Source: Dehalococcoidia bacterium
Lineage (GTDB): Bacteria; Chloroflexota; Dehalococcoidia; Lucifugimonadales; GCA-002694895
NCBI GenBank assembly: GCA_029936815.1
Contig: JAPYRX010000009.1
Location: 24,682 to 66,209 of the forward strand
Length of the DNA stretch: 41,528 nt
Reading direction: 5' to 3'
The translations under genes and the position numbers were made by a program. Numbering within the stretch: position 1 is the first letter of the stretch; the number at the start of each line of letters is the position of its first letter. Shown piece after piece: positions 1-9,036 of this stretch. The notes beneath the pieces were generated by a model. It was not told where the DNA came from and ran no database searches. It saw only the letters and a list, made by a program, of their open reading frames with translations.

Positions 1-360
1 AAACTAAGTGACAGAACTAAAAATATCATTAGTGAAGATGAAATAAATTTAATGAAAGCTAGCTCTTACATTATTAATACGTCTAGAGGTCCCATAATAG
101 AAGAAAAAGCATTGGTAAATGCACTTAATTCTAAAAAGATTGCAGGAGCGGCCATAGATACTTTTGATATAGAACCATTACCAAGCAATCATCCTTTGTT
201 ATACACTCCAAATACATTGTTAACACCACACATTGGCTACGTAACTTATGAAGCTTATGAAGCTTATTATGAAGGGATAATTGACAATATTATCTCATTT
301 TTGAATAACAATCCGATCAGAGTTCTAAATCCAAATGTATTAAAAAGATTGTATGATTAA
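1..360 (+). CDS. D-isomer-specific 2-hydroxyacid dehydrogenase, C-terminal part (5' truncated by window edge)
   Basis: The frame is open from base 1, so the gene starts upstream of the window. The last 119 residues are present. They match the C-terminal part of the NAD-binding domain of 2-hydroxyacid dehydrogenases (phosphoglycerate/glyoxylate/hydroxypyruvate reductase family). Visible landmarks are INTSRG, the AAIDTFDIEPLP segment carrying the catalytic Glu, and TPHIG carrying the catalytic His. The family reduces 2-oxoacids or oxidises D-2-hydroxyacids with NAD(P). Substrate cannot be told from this fragment. It ends with TAA, and the 77 bp after it are very AT-rich. Confidence 0.9.
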   Translation, partial: KLSDRTKNIISEDEINLMKASSYIINTSRGPIIEEKALVNALNSKKIAGAAIDTFDIEPLPSNHPLLYTPNTLLTPHIGYVTYEAYEAYYEGIIDNIISFLNNNPIRVLNPNVLKRLYD

Positions 361-423
361 TGTTGTTTATAAAATTTTTTTTATTAAATATCGACAAATT
401 ATTTTATGTTTATATTTTATGTT

Positions 424-429
424 TATAAT
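424..429 (+). promoter_or_regulatory. TATAAT -10 element close to the next start codon
   Basis: A perfect TATAAT lies 8 nt before the ATG at 438. There is no convincing -35 box at the right distance and no Shine-Dalgarno before this ATG. If used, it would give a leaderless or nearly leaderless transcript of the GIY-YIG gene. In DNA this AT-rich, chance matches are common. Confidence 0.4.
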
Positions 430-437
430 AGTGATAT

Positions 438-689
438 ATGGAAAATGAAAACTGGTTTGTTTATATTTTACTATGTATAGATGGGACACTTTATACTGGA
501 ATAACTAACGATATTAAAAAAAGAATGTTGGCTCATGACAAAGGTAAAGGTGCGAAATACACGAAAGGCAGAGGGCCGTTCAAATTGATATATAAGGATA
601 ATTTAAATACATTAAGTTTAGCTATGAAAGAAGAAATCAGAATAAAAAAACTAAAAAAAATTCAAAAATTAAAATTAGCAAACAAATGA
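438..689 (+). CDS. GIY-YIG domain protein (UPF0213/YhbQ-like)
   Basis: This 83-residue protein is a minimal GIY-YIG nuclease-fold domain. It begins with VYIL (the GIY equivalent), followed by LYTGITNDIKKRMLAH, which holds the YIG equivalent and the conserved Arg. KGAKYTKGRGP, typical of the UPF0213 family, and a Lys-rich tail follow. Free-standing members of this size are common in bacteria; proposed roles are in DNA repair or structure-specific cleavage, but most are uncharacterised. No ribosome-binding site is visible before the ATG. The stop codon lies 9 bp before the next gene's ATG, suggesting co-transcription. Confidence 0.88.
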   Translation: MENENWFVYILLCIDGTLYTGITNDIKKRMLAHDKGKGAKYTKGRGPFKLIYKDNLNTLSLAMKEEIRIKKLKKIQKLKLANK

Positions 690-698
690 GGTTTGATT

Positions 699-965
699 AT
701 GGAAGAAAATGATTTGTTTAATAATGTGAAAAGATTTCTTGATAATGAAAATACAGTTAACCATGAATTTCATAATTTTGCTAAAAGATTTTTTCATGAA
801 TCAAATTTTAGCTGGGAGCAAGATACAATCGGTATTGTAGTGGCTTATTTGATTGAAAAATATGGTAATGATTGGATAAACATGCATAATGACTTCAAGA
901 GGATTATTTTAGAGCCATTAATAACATTGTCTCGTAAAGAAAAAGAATTAGAAAACAGTTTTTAA
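699..965 (+). CDS. Small hypothetical protein (88 aa)
   Basis: I do not recognise this protein. The ATG at 699 is chosen because GAGG at 688-691 sits 7 nt upstream; a TTG two codons earlier (693) is the alternative start. The product is soluble-looking, rich in Asn, Glu, Phe and Lys, has no signal peptide or membrane segment and is probably helical. It is in line with the GIY-YIG gene upstream and the alpha/beta hydrolase gene 12 bp downstream, so it is probably in the same transcript. Coding character is supported by the tight packing and the ribosome-binding site. Confidence 0.65.
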   Translation: MEENDLFNNVKRFLDNENTVNHEFHNFAKRFFHESNFSWEQDTIGIVVAYLIEKYGNDWINMHNDFKRIILEPLITLSRKEKELENSF

Positions 966-977
966 AAAGGAAAGATT

Positions 978-1772
978 ATGCCAACAATTGATCTGAATGA
1001 TATTAAAATAGAATACCAAGAATTCATTCCAAATAAAGATAATTATGAAACAATAATTTTCATGCATGGTAGAGGAGGGAATCTTTTATCGTGGTTTCAA
1101 CAAATTCCTTATTTTTCTAAAGATTATCGATGCATTGTTTATTCACAAAGAGGTTTTGGACATTCTTATGATAATGATGATAGCCCTGGATTACTAGCAT
1201 TTCCTAAAGATTTAGAGGGCATTATGAATGAATTGAACATTGAAAAAGCTCATTTAGTAGCTCAATCAATGGGTGGAGTATCAGCCTTAGGGTTTGCAGT
1301 GGATAATCCCGAAAGAGTTTCAAGCATAACATTTGCTGATACTACTGGAGGCATGGGGGAGCCAAAATTGGAAAAAGAAATGATTAAATGGAAAGATAAC
1401 AATCCTAGAACCAGAGGAGGATTAGAAGCTATATCTGAAATATTTGTAAAAGAAAACCCTGGCATGGCAAATTTATATTTACAAATAGGATTAACTAACC
1501 CTAAACTAACTAATCCCGAAATGTCTTTAGGTAAAATAAATTTACTTGGGGGGCCTGCAGGAAATAGTTTGGAATCTTTGACCATGCCTGTTTTATTTTT
1601 AGTAGGTGAGCATGATACTTTAATGCCTCCTAAAATAATAAAATTAGCGTCTTCATATATAAAAGGCTCCAAATATGTATACGTGCCTGGCTGTGGTCAT
1701 TCGATATATTTCGAAAAACCTGATGTCTTTAATTTTGAGGTTTATAAATTTTTAAAATCGACTACTATTTAA
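978..1772 (+). CDS. Alpha/beta hydrolase
   Basis: This 264-residue protein has the alpha/beta-hydrolase fold. HGRGG near residue 30 forms the oxyanion-hole region. The nucleophile elbow AQSMGG gives Ser97. GEHDTLMP gives Asp213 and GCGHSIYFEKP gives His241, completing the triad. Length and cap region fit the esterase/C-C bond hydrolase/haloperoxidase group. The substrate is unknown. The ATG is preceded by AAAGGAAAG. No signal peptide is seen, so it is probably cytoplasmic. It seems to end the small operon starting at 438. Confidence 0.9.
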   Translation: MPTIDLNDIKIEYQEFIPNKDNYETIIFMHGRGGNLLSWFQQIPYFSKDYRCIVYSQRGFGHSYDNDDSPGLLAFPKDLEGIMNELNIEKAHLVAQSMGGVSALGFAVDNPERVSSITFADTTGGMGEPKLEKEMIKWKDNNPRTRGGLEAISEIFVKENPGMANLYLQIGLTNPKLTNPEMSLGKINLLGGPAGNSLESLTMPVLFLVGEHDTLMPPKIIKLASSYIKGSKYVYVPGCGHSIYFEKPDVFNFEVYKFLKSTTI

Positions 1773-1843
1773 TCGATTTCATTTAACATGATTTTCTCCT
1801 TACATACATATTTGTTTCCTTTATAAATCTTAGAGATATTAAT

Positions 1844-1872
1844 TTGACATCATATCTATCTAAAGATAAAAT
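1844..1872 (+). promoter_or_regulatory. Sigma70-type promoter of the amino-acid ABC operon
   Basis: TTGACA at 1844-1849 and TAAAAT at 1867-1872 are separated by 17 bp: a perfect -35 box, optimal spacing and a -10 box with one mismatch. The expected start near 1880 would leave a leader of about 45 nt before the ATG at 1925. The TTG inside this -35 box could be mistaken for the start of a longer reading frame. Confidence 0.75.
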
Positions 1873-1924
1873 TACGATAAAGATAACTAATGAAGCATTA
1901 TTAAACAATTTTAAGGAGAAACTT

Positions 1925-3022
1925 ATGAGAAAATCTAAGTTATTTCTTCTCTTTTTATCAGTTATGTCTTTAACTTTAATCCTTGCGTGTAGCTCGGAAA
2001 CTGAAGTTAAAGAAGTAGTGAAGGAAGTAGAAGTAATGATCGAAAGACCATCTACATTAAAAACAGTTCAAGACCGTGGTACGCTTAAATGTGGAGTTAA
2101 CGATAACCTAACAGGTTTCGGAGTTCTAACATCAAGTGGAGCATTTGAAGGTTTTGACATTGATTATTGTAAAGCTGTTGCAGCTGCAATTTTCGGTGAT
2201 GCAAGCAAAGTGGAATATGTTCCATTAACTGCATCAGCTAGATTCGAAGCTCTTGGATCTGGTGAAATAGATTTATTAATCAGAAATACTACTTGGACAG
2301 CTAGTAGAGATAGAGATTTAGCTAATGATTTTACAGCTACTACTTTCTATGATGGACAAGGAATGATGGTATATGCTGATAGTGGATATCAAACAATTGA
2401 AGACATGGAAGGCGCAACTGTTTGCGTATTACAAGGCACAACAACTGAGTTGAACCTTGATGATAGATTTATGTCTGCAGGATTGAAATATACTCCATTG
2501 ACTTTTGAAACTAACGATCCTTTACAAGCAGCTTTTGAAGAAAAAAGATGTGATGGTTGGACAACAGATAAATCTGGATTAGCATCTAAAAGAGCAGAAT
2601 TTCCTGCTTCAGCGGGGGGCCCTGATTCATTAGTGGTTTTGGCAGAAACTCTATCAAAAGAGCCTTTAGGTCCTTTAACTAGAGATAACGATAGTAAATT
2701 TTATGACGTTGTTCAGTGGGTTGTGTTTGGATTAATTCAGGCAGAAGAAAGCGGAATAACAAGTTCTAATGTTGCTGCAATGGCTGCTAGCCCTAAAGAC
2801 CCTGGTATGGCACGATTATTAGGTGTTCCATATAGCGGTGGAGAAGTATCTGATTTTCAATTTGGTGTTGACCCTACGTTTATTCAACACGCGATTAAGG
2901 CAGTTGGAAACTATGGAGAAATCTATGAGAAGCATTTAACTCCTTTAGGATTGACCAGAGCTGGTTCATTAAACGCTTTATGGACTGACGGCGGATTAGT
3001 TTACGCACCTCCGTTCAGATAA
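1925..3022 (+). CDS. aapJ: Amino-acid ABC transporter substrate-binding lipoprotein (AapJ-like)
   Basis: This 365-residue protein binds amino acids outside the membrane for the importer encoded downstream. The start at 1925 is set by AAGGAG at 1913-1918 and by the signal sequence, which ends in a lipobox (LILAC, Cys at about residue 22). An in-frame TTG at 1844 would bury the lipobox and coincides with a promoter -35 box. A Glu/Val/Lys linker follows the lipid-anchored Cys. The mature part matches family-3 binding proteins: GTLKCGVN, GFDIDYCKAVAAAIFGD, FEALGSGEIDLLIRN and CVLQGTTTELNL. The length and the two long permeases downstream fit the general L-amino-acid (AapJ/BztA) subgroup. Confidence 0.93.
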   Translation: MRKSKLFLLFLSVMSLTLILACSSETEVKEVVKEVEVMIERPSTLKTVQDRGTLKCGVNDNLTGFGVLTSSGAFEGFDIDYCKAVAAAIFGDASKVEYVPLTASARFEALGSGEIDLLIRNTTWTASRDRDLANDFTATTFYDGQGMMVYADSGYQTIEDMEGATVCVLQGTTTELNLDDRFMSAGLKYTPLTFETNDPLQAAFEEKRCDGWTTDKSGLASKRAEFPASAGGPDSLVVLAETLSKEPLGPLTRDNDSKFYDVVQWVVFGLIQAEESGITSSNVAAMAASPKDPGMARLLGVPYSGGEVSDFQFGVDPTFIQHAIKAVGNYGEIYEKHLTPLGLTRAGSLNALWTDGGLVYAPPFR

Positions 3023-3049
3023 ACTATTTTTGTAAATAGTAAATTAAAT

Positions 3050-3079
3050 AAAATGTCGGGCATTTTTGCCCGACATTTT
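3050..3079 (+). terminator. Intercistronic hairpin, attenuator or mRNA-stabilising element
   Basis: A perfect 12-bp inverted repeat (AAAATGTCGGGC / GCCCGACATTTT) with a 6-nt loop is followed by an AT-rich stretch. It lies between the binding-protein gene and the permease genes of one operon. Such hairpins usually raise binding-protein mRNA over permease mRNA, by partial termination or by protecting the upstream 3' end. Confidence 0.8.
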
Positions 3080-3103
3080 ATTTATTAAGGTATATTTAAA
3101 ACT

Positions 3104-4300
3104 ATGAATCTTTTTATTGACAAATTATCTAAATGGAGTAGATCTCAAAGAAATAGAAATTTGATTTATCAAATTATATTTCTATTGTTTATTGGACTTT
3201 TTGTTAATTATTTAATTGCAAAAGCTTCATTACTCGAACTTACACTCAATCATTTTAATAGTAGAGCTGGATTCGGTATCAGTCATACATTTTTAATTGA
3301 CTATTCTAGTAATAATGATAGATGGTCTGCGTATTTTACAGGTGTAATTAATACTATTAGAGTTTGTTTGGTTGCTATAGTTATAGCAACCTTAATTGGC
3401 ACTCTAATGGGCGTTGCAAGATTATCCAAAAATATTTTATTTTCTACAATTGCTTTCCTTTATGTAGAAATATTAAGAAACACTCCATTATTGATTCAAA
3501 TTATTTTTTGGCAAATAATATTCTTAAAACTTCCGAGAATCTCTGAGGCATTAACATTAGGAAGTACTGTTGTTATTTCTAATAGAGGAATTCTTCTTCC
3601 TTACGCTAAAGCATCTGAAACTAATAGTTCAAATATATTTTTATATATAATCTTATTAGCAATAATTTTGGCATTTTGTATTAGTTATTACTTAAATAAA
3701 AGAGAAGATATCGATGGCATGAAATTTAAACTATTTAATATTAATTTAAATGGAAATTTAACTGGAACACTCATATTTTTGATTATTTCTGTTTTTGCAT
3801 ATTACATACTTCAAAAACCATATATTATAGATCTTCCATCTCTTTATCAAAATTCGAAAGGTACATTTCTACAGTCAGGCGGATTTGAATTTTCCCCTGA
3901 ATTTGGAGCGATTTTATTTGCGTTAGTTATATATACAGGTACTTTTATTACCGAAATTGTAAGAGGTAGTATACAATCTCTCCCAAAAGGCCAAACTGAG
4001 GCAGCATTGTCATTAGGTTTGTCAAATTATCAAACTATGACAGTCATTCTTCTTCCACAAGCTTTAAGGTCAATTATTCCTCCTTTGACGAATCAATTTT
4101 TAAACCTTACAAAAAATTCTAGTTTAGCCGTTGTAATTGCTTACCCTGAGCTATTTATGGTTTCAAGAACTATCATGAATAATTCTGGCAGAGCTTTGCC
4201 GGTATTTTTCCTTATTTTATTTACCTATTTAAGCCTAAGCTTATTTATTTCTGTTTTTATGAATTTGATTAATAGAAGAGTTACTAGGATAGGCACATAA
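3104..4300 (+). CDS. aapQ: Amino-acid ABC transporter permease (AapQ-like)
   Basis: This is a 398-residue membrane protein, the first of two permeases of the importer. It has an N-terminal membrane segment at about residues 20-42, then the His/Glu/Gln-type permease domain: GVINTIRVCLVAI, YVEILRNTPLLIQI, a long inserted loop with further membrane segments, and the C-terminal EAA loop (EAALSLGLSNYQTM...ILLPQALR), which docks on the ATPase. The extra length relative to ordinary HisQ-type permeases is typical of AapQ. The last base of its TAA is the first base of the next gene's ATG (4298-4302), implying translational coupling. Confidence 0.93.
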   Translation: MNLFIDKLSKWSRSQRNRNLIYQIIFLLFIGLFVNYLIAKASLLELTLNHFNSRAGFGISHTFLIDYSSNNDRWSAYFTGVINTIRVCLVAIVIATLIGTLMGVARLSKNILFSTIAFLYVEILRNTPLLIQIIFWQIIFLKLPRISEALTLGSTVVISNRGILLPYAKASETNSSNIFLYIILLAIILAFCISYYLNKREDIDGMKFKLFNINLNGNLTGTLIFLIISVFAYYILQKPYIIDLPSLYQNSKGTFLQSGGFEFSPEFGAILFALVIYTGTFITEIVRGSIQSLPKGQTEAALSLGLSNYQTMTVILLPQALRSIIPPLTNQFLNLTKNSSLAVVIAYPELFMVSRTIMNNSGRALPVFFLILFTYLSLSLFISVFMNLINRRVTRIGT

Positions 4301-5463
4301 TGTTAGATAAAAAATTAAAATGGATATTTAACACATTTTCAGGATCAGTGTTTAATACTGTTATTTCTACTTTTTGTATAGTATTACTTTTTTTCGTGAT
4401 TAATAATTTACTTGGATTTATATCTAATTCTGAATGGGCAGTTGTTACTGAAAATAGAAGACTACTATTAATTGGGAGGATGCCTCAAGAAGAAGAATGG
4501 AGAGCTTGGAGTATATTATGGATATCTTCATTTTTAATATTTTCATCTCTTAAATCTTTTATATCACCATCTAAAAAGGAATTGACGTTTATTTTCTTGA
4601 TAGTAATGATTTTATGTTTGATTTTTACTACTGAATCATCAATTTTCAAAGTAATCATTACACTTATGATTTCTTCTTTTTCATATCTTTTGACTAAATA
4701 TATTTCTGATACTCCTATCATCCATAAATTCAATAAATTTTTGATTTTCCTATGGATATTCCTTGTACCTTTGGTTTTTTGTTTATTACTAATTGCAGAT
4801 GGTCCAAAGCCTACATTGTGGGGAGGATTTTTATTAAATATTATTTTAGCTTCCGTAGCCATAGGAATAGGATTTCCTTTAGGTCTTTTATTCGCACTCG
4901 GGAGAGCTAGTTCTCTTCCTGCAATTAAAATTGTTTGTACTGTTTATATTGAAACGATAAGAGGAGCACCTTTAGTCGCTTGGTTACTTTTAGCTTGGTT
5001 TGTTTTACCTAAATTTTTACCTGAATTTTGGGGATTAAATGATATTAGTGTTGTGGTGAGAGCAATGATAATTTTATCAGCATTTACTAGTGCGTACACA
5101 GCTGAAGTAATCAGAGGAGGACTTCAATCAATCCCTAAAGGACAAATTGAAGCTGCGGATAGTTTGAATCTGAATGTTTTTACAAAAACATCAATAATTA
5201 TTTTACCTCAAGCAATTCGTGTTGTTATACCAGCTTTAATTAGTACTTTTATTGGCGTCTTTAAAGATACTTCTTTAGTATTTATACTCGCACTAACTGA
5301 TTTATTACAAGTTGGAAGAATTATTCCCGAACAAGATCCAGAATTTTTTGGTAAAGCTTTAGAAGCATTATCTGTTGTGGCATTTATGTTTTGGATCGTT
5401 TCTATTGCACTTTCAAATTTAAGTTCAAGAGTGGAAAAATCAATGGGTATTGGAACCCGATAA
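4300..5463 (+). CDS. aapM: Amino-acid ABC transporter permease (AapM-like)
   Basis: This 387-residue polytopic membrane protein is the second permease of the Aap-type importer. Long N-terminal hydrophobic segments precede the core permease domain (YIETIRGAPLVAWLLLAW; EVIRGGLQSIPKGQIEAADSLNL; ILPQAIRVVIPAL). The EAA-like loop EAADSLNLNV is clear. The start overlaps the preceding stop by one base. The gap to the ATPase gene is 20 bp and contains AGGAG. It probably forms a heterodimer with the upstream permease. Confidence 0.93.
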   Translation: MLDKKLKWIFNTFSGSVFNTVISTFCIVLLFFVINNLLGFISNSEWAVVTENRRLLLIGRMPQEEEWRAWSILWISSFLIFSSLKSFISPSKKELTFIFLIVMILCLIFTTESSIFKVIITLMISSFSYLLTKYISDTPIIHKFNKFLIFLWIFLVPLVFCLLLIADGPKPTLWGGFLLNIILASVAIGIGFPLGLLFALGRASSLPAIKIVCTVYIETIRGAPLVAWLLLAWFVLPKFLPEFWGLNDISVVVRAMIILSAFTSAYTAEVIRGGLQSIPKGQIEAADSLNLNVFTKTSIIILPQAIRVVIPALISTFIGVFKDTSLVFILALTDLLQVGRIIPEQDPEFFGKALEALSVVAFMFWIVSIALSNLSSRVEKSMGIGTR

Positions 5464-5483
5464 AATTATATTAGGAGTTAATT

Positions 5484-6242
5484 ATGAAAAACAAGTCTAA
5501 AAAGCAAATCGGGAATGAAATTATATCGACTGATAATATAACTAAATCTTTCGGGAAATTTCAGGCTTTAAAAGGAATAACTTCTAAAATTTATGAACAA
5601 GAAGTTGTAGTTGTTTTTGGTCCTTCGGGGTCAGGTAAATCAACTTATATCCGTACTCTAAATAGGTTAGAACCTCATGACTCTGGGAAAATAATTGTTG
5701 ATGGAGTTGAAATTACAGATGATGTAAAAAATTTACAACATGTTAGATCTAATGTTGGTATGGTATTTCAACAATTTAATTTATTTCCTCATTTGTCAGT
5801 TTTAAGAAACATTACCTTAGCACCGCAAAAAGTTAAAGGCCTGAAAAGAAGTGACGCTGATGAAGTAGCGATGAATTTGTTAAAAAGAGTTGGAATTCCT
5901 GAGCAAGCTAGCAAATTTCCTAGTCAATTGTCTGGTGGACAACAGCAACGATTAGCAATAGCTAGAGCACTTGCGATGCAACCAAAAATTATGTTGTTTG
6001 ATGAACCAACTTCAGCATTAGACCCTGAAATGATTAAAGAAGTTCTTGAAGTTATGACTGAATTAGCCGAGTCTGGCATGACAATGATTTGTGTAACGCA
6101 CGAAATGGGATTTGCTAGAGAAGTTGCCGATAGATTTCTTTTTTTTGATGAAGGGTTAATTGTTGAAGAGGGTACTCCTGATCACTTTTTTAATAATCCT
6201 CAAGAAGATAGAACTAAACTATTTTTAAGTCAAATTCTTTGA
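5484..6242 (+). CDS. aapP: Amino-acid ABC transporter ATPase (AapP/GlnQ-like)
   Basis: This 252-residue ATPase powers the importer. Walker A GPSGSGKS is at 46-53, the Q-loop ([11 protein letters not shown]) near 93-103, the signature LSGGQQQR at about 149-156, Walker B IMLFDE ends at Glu174, the D-loop SALDPE follows, and the H-loop His is at 206 (THEMGF). The sequence is of the polar amino-acid (PAAT) class. The start is preceded by AGGAG. It completes a four-gene operon with no missing subunit. Confidence 0.96.
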   Translation: MKNKSKKQIGNEIISTDNITKSFGKFQALKGITSKIYEQEVVVVFGPSGSGKSTYIRTLNRLEPHDSGKIIVDGVEITDDVKNLQHVRSNVGMVFQQFNLFPHLSVLRNITLAPQKVKGLKRSDADEVAMNLLKRVGIPEQASKFPSQLSGGQQQRLAIARALAMQPKIMLFDEPTSALDPEMIKEVLEVMTELAESGMTMICVTHEMGFAREVADRFLFFDEGLIVEEGTPDHFFNNPQEDRTKLFLSQIL

Positions 6243-6250
6243 AAAATAAA

Positions 6251-7141
6251 ATGGCTAAATATATTTTAATTGTTAATCCTTTCAGTGGGAAAAAGAATGG
6301 ATTACAAATATTGAAAAAATTAGAATCGATATTTGAAAATCACAATATTGAATTAGATACTTTTATAACAAAAAGACCAGGGCATGCCTTTCAATTAGCT
6401 AATGAAAAAAACCTTGAAAATTATAAAGGCTTACTTTTGATAGGCGGAGATGGAACTTTTCATGAATTAGTAAATGGAATGATGATGAGAGATGATAAAC
6501 TCCAACTCCCTATTGGCATTATACCTGGAGGTACGGGGAATTCTTTTTTATTAGATTTAAACATTACAAATCCATCACAATCTATTGATAAAATTCTGTC
6601 TAATAAAATAAGAAAAATTGATATTTTAAAAACAGAATTTGATAATAATGTTAAATACTCTATTAACTTAGTAGGTTGGGGAATGATTACAGATGTGGGA
6701 TTAACTGCAGAAAAATTTCGATGGTTTGGATACACAAGATATACTATTGCTGCAATTGTTGAAATTTTATTTAAAAAACCTAGAACTGCAAATTTGACTA
6801 TTGATGGTAAAAGTATTGATGGAAAATTTATGTTTGTTATTGCTTGTAACTCACAACATGTTGGAAAAGGTATGAAAATGGCACCCAAATCCAAATTAGA
6901 TGATGGTTTGATGGACGTGATCATAGCAGAAGGTAATATACCTAGACTCAGATTATTAAAGGTTTTACCAAAATTGTTTGACGGCACTCATATTAATGAA
7001 CCAGAAATTAAATATTTCCAATGCAAAAAACTCCTATTGGATTCTAAAACCAACGATAATTTAAATATAGATGGTGAAATGATAGGTACTAGCCCATTTG
7101 GTATTAATATTTTGAAGCAACAAATAGAAATTTTTGGTTAA
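6251..7141 (+). CDS. Diacylglycerol/sphingosine kinase-family lipid kinase
   Basis: This 296-residue protein has the DAGK catalytic domain: IVNPFSGKKNG at the N-terminus, then the nucleotide-binding GGDGTFHELVNG, then GIIPGGTGNSF. The C-terminal half has the second beta-sandwich domain ending in NIDGEMIG. The family phosphorylates diacylglycerol, ceramide or related lipids using ATP; the substrate here cannot be assigned. The ATG at 6251 gives the standard N-terminus. A TTG at 6239 overlapping the previous stop would add four residues and is an alternative. It directly follows aapP on the same strand and may be read through from it. Confidence 0.88.
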   Translation: MAKYILIVNPFSGKKNGLQILKKLESIFENHNIELDTFITKRPGHAFQLANEKNLENYKGLLLIGGDGTFHELVNGMMMRDDKLQLPIGIIPGGTGNSFLLDLNITNPSQSIDKILSNKIRKIDILKTEFDNNVKYSINLVGWGMITDVGLTAEKFRWFGYTRYTIAAIVEILFKKPRTANLTIDGKSIDGKFMFVIACNSQHVGKGMKMAPKSKLDDGLMDVIIAEGNIPRLRLLKVLPKLFDGTHINEPEIKYFQCKKLLLDSKTNDNLNIDGEMIGTSPFGINILKQQIEIFG

Positions 7142-7159
7142 ATATTTTCATTAGAAATT

Positions 7160-8638
7160 TCATACCCAATTCATTGATCTTTTTACAGCATTATTCCAAT
7201 TTTCAAACAACTTATTTATTCTTTCTTTATCAAATGTAGGTTTGAATTCAGTATTAATATCATTCAAACTTTGTAAATGACTCAAATCCCAAAAAGAATT
7301 TTTTAATCCAGCAATAAATGCCGCTCCCAAAGCTGTCATTTCTGTATTTAGAGGCCTCTTTAAAATTATGCCTAATATATCAGATTGAAATTGCATTAGA
7401 TAATTATTATTTGATGCTCCCCCATCTACTTTAAGAACTTTAATATCATCATCTATGTCATCTTCCATGCTTAACAGAACATCTTTTGTCTGATACGCAA
7501 TCGAATTTAATGTTGCTTTAATGATATCTGATTTGTTTGTGTCTCTTGTGATACCGATGATTAGACCTCGTGCATTCATATCCCAATGAGGAGCACCTAA
7601 ACCATTAAATGCGGGAACAACATATAAATTGTTTTCTATTGAAGATTTTAATGCTTCATATTCCGATTCATTTGATGATTTTATTAATCCCATCTCATCT
7701 CTCAACCATTGAATGCCGGCTCCTCCAATAAATATACTTCCTTCTAGTGCGTATGAAATTTTGTTATCTATACCCCAAGCAATTGTAGATAACAATCCAT
7801 TTTTACTTCTTAATATTTGATCGGAAGTGTTCATTAACGTAAAACATCCAGTCCCATATGTGTTTTTTGTAGAGTATTTTTCAAAGCATTTATGTCCAAA
7901 TAGTGATGCTTGTTGATCTCCTAATACTCCAAGGATTGGAATATTTTGCCCACTTAAGTTTAAAGTACCAAAATTATCAGAAGAGTTTTTAACTTCAGGA
8001 AGTATTGATAACGGGATATTTAATTCTTTCAATATCTCAATGTCCCACTCTAATGTATTTATGTTATATAGCATTGTTCTTGATGCATTGGAAAAATCAG
8101 TTAAATGATATTTTTCTTTAGTAAGATTCCAGATTAACCATGAATCTATTGTTCCAAATAATAATTTACCTTCTTTTAATTTTGATTTTGCGGTTTCATT
8201 GTTATCTAATAACCATTTGACTTTTGTTGCTGAGAAATATGGACCTATTAACAATCCCGTTTTTGAAGAAATTTCTTTCTCTAAATTTTTTTGTTTTAAA
8301 TCTTTACAAATATTTGCTGTACGAGTATCTTGCCATACAATTGCATTATGGATTGGAATTCCTGTTTCTTTATCCCATACAACGGATGTTTCTCTTTGGT
8401 TGGTAATTCCTATTCCAGCAATGTTTTTATGATCAATATTATTTTCATTAATTACATTTTTTATAACTTCTTTAATAGAGTTTAAGATTTCAATTGGATC
8501 ATGTTCAACCCAACCCTCTTGTGGATATATTTGAGTTATCTCTTTTTGAGATATAGCAACAATATTTGCTTTTTCATCAACTAAAATGGCTCTTGAACTA
8601 GTTGTTCCTTGGTCTAAAGATAGAATATATTTTTTCAT
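7160..8638 (-). CDS. glpK: Glycerol kinase
   Basis: This 492-residue FGGY-family kinase converts glycerol and ATP to glycerol-3-phosphate. The N-terminus LSLDQGTTSSRAI is diagnostic for glycerol kinase. So are GWVEHDPIEI, the GITNQRET loop, WQDTRTANIC, TYGTGCFTLMN, the hexokinase-like LEGSIFIGGAGIQWLRD and PAFNGLGAPHWD. The C-terminal ATP-binding KVDGGASNNNYLMQFQSDIL is intact. Length matches the family. No glpF or glpD is next to it. It is convergent with the lipid-kinase gene and divergent from the NIPSNAP gene. Confidence 0.96.
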   Translation of the reverse strand: MKKYILSLDQGTTSSRAILVDEKANIVAISQKEITQIYPQEGWVEHDPIEILNSIKEVIKNVINENNIDHKNIAGIGITNQRETSVVWDKETGIPIHNAIVWQDTRTANICKDLKQKNLEKEISSKTGLLIGPYFSATKVKWLLDNNETAKSKLKEGKLLFGTIDSWLIWNLTKEKYHLTDFSNASRTMLYNINTLEWDIEILKELNIPLSILPEVKNSSDNFGTLNLSGQNIPILGVLGDQQASLFGHKCFEKYSTKNTYGTGCFTLMNTSDQILRSKNGLLSTIAWGIDNKISYALEGSIFIGGAGIQWLRDEMGLIKSSNESEYEALKSSIENNLYVVPAFNGLGAPHWDMNARGLIIGITRDTNKSDIIKATLNSIAYQTKDVLLSMEDDIDDDIKVLKVDGGASNNNYLMQFQSDILGIILKRPLNTEMTALGAAFIAGLKNSFWDLSHLQSLNDINTEFKPTFDKERINKLFENWNNAVKRSMNWV

Positions 8639-8705
8639 GATTTTACTTTAATTGAGGTAGATTTATTTCTCAATATTTAATTAACTTAAATAAAGGAGTT
8701 TATTT

Positions 8706-9032
8706 ATGGATGCATTTTTTGAATTAAGAATATACAAAACACTACCTGGAAAAATGAAAGAATGGTTAAATTTTATGGAAGGCTCCATAATACCATTCCA
8801 AATTTCTAAAGGAATGGTGATTCATGGAAGCTTTACTGTTGAAGAGGATGCAGAAACTTATATATGGATCAGGAGATTTAAAAGCGAAAAAGATAGAGAA
8901 ATTCTATATAAAAATGTTTATGAAAGTGATGAATGGCTTAATAACATGGCTGAAAGAGTTGGGGAATTAATTGATAGAAATGCTACCGTTGTCCATCGTT
9001 TGAAATCAACAGATTTGTCTGTAATGAAATAA
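8706..9032 (+). CDS. NIPSNAP-family protein
   Basis: This 108-residue protein has the NIPSNAP fold (dimeric alpha/beta barrel). It opens with ELRIYKTLPGKMKEWLNFME, the family hallmark, and carries YIWIRRFKSEKDRE in the second half. The function of bacterial members is unknown; many sit beside catabolic oxidoreductases. AAAGGAG at 8692-8698, 7 nt before the ATG, fixes the start. It is convergent with the SDR gene, with only 4 bp between them. Confidence 0.88.
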   Translation: MDAFFELRIYKTLPGKMKEWLNFMEGSIIPFQISKGMVIHGSFTVEEDAETYIWIRRFKSEKDREILYKNVYESDEWLNNMAERVGELIDRNATVVHRLKSTDLSVMK

Positions 9033-9036
9033 TAAT

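Noticed and set aside
1754-1779. Terminator hairpin after the alpha/beta hydrolase gene
   Set aside because: The 7-bp stem (AAATCGA/TCGATTT) is AT-rich with an 11-nt loop and no real T-run; too weak to call.
1844-1924. Longer N-terminus for the amino-acid-binding lipoprotein from a TTG at 1844
   Set aside because: It would place 27 polar residues before the signal peptide; the TTG is part of a -35 box and AAGGAG precedes the ATG at 1925.
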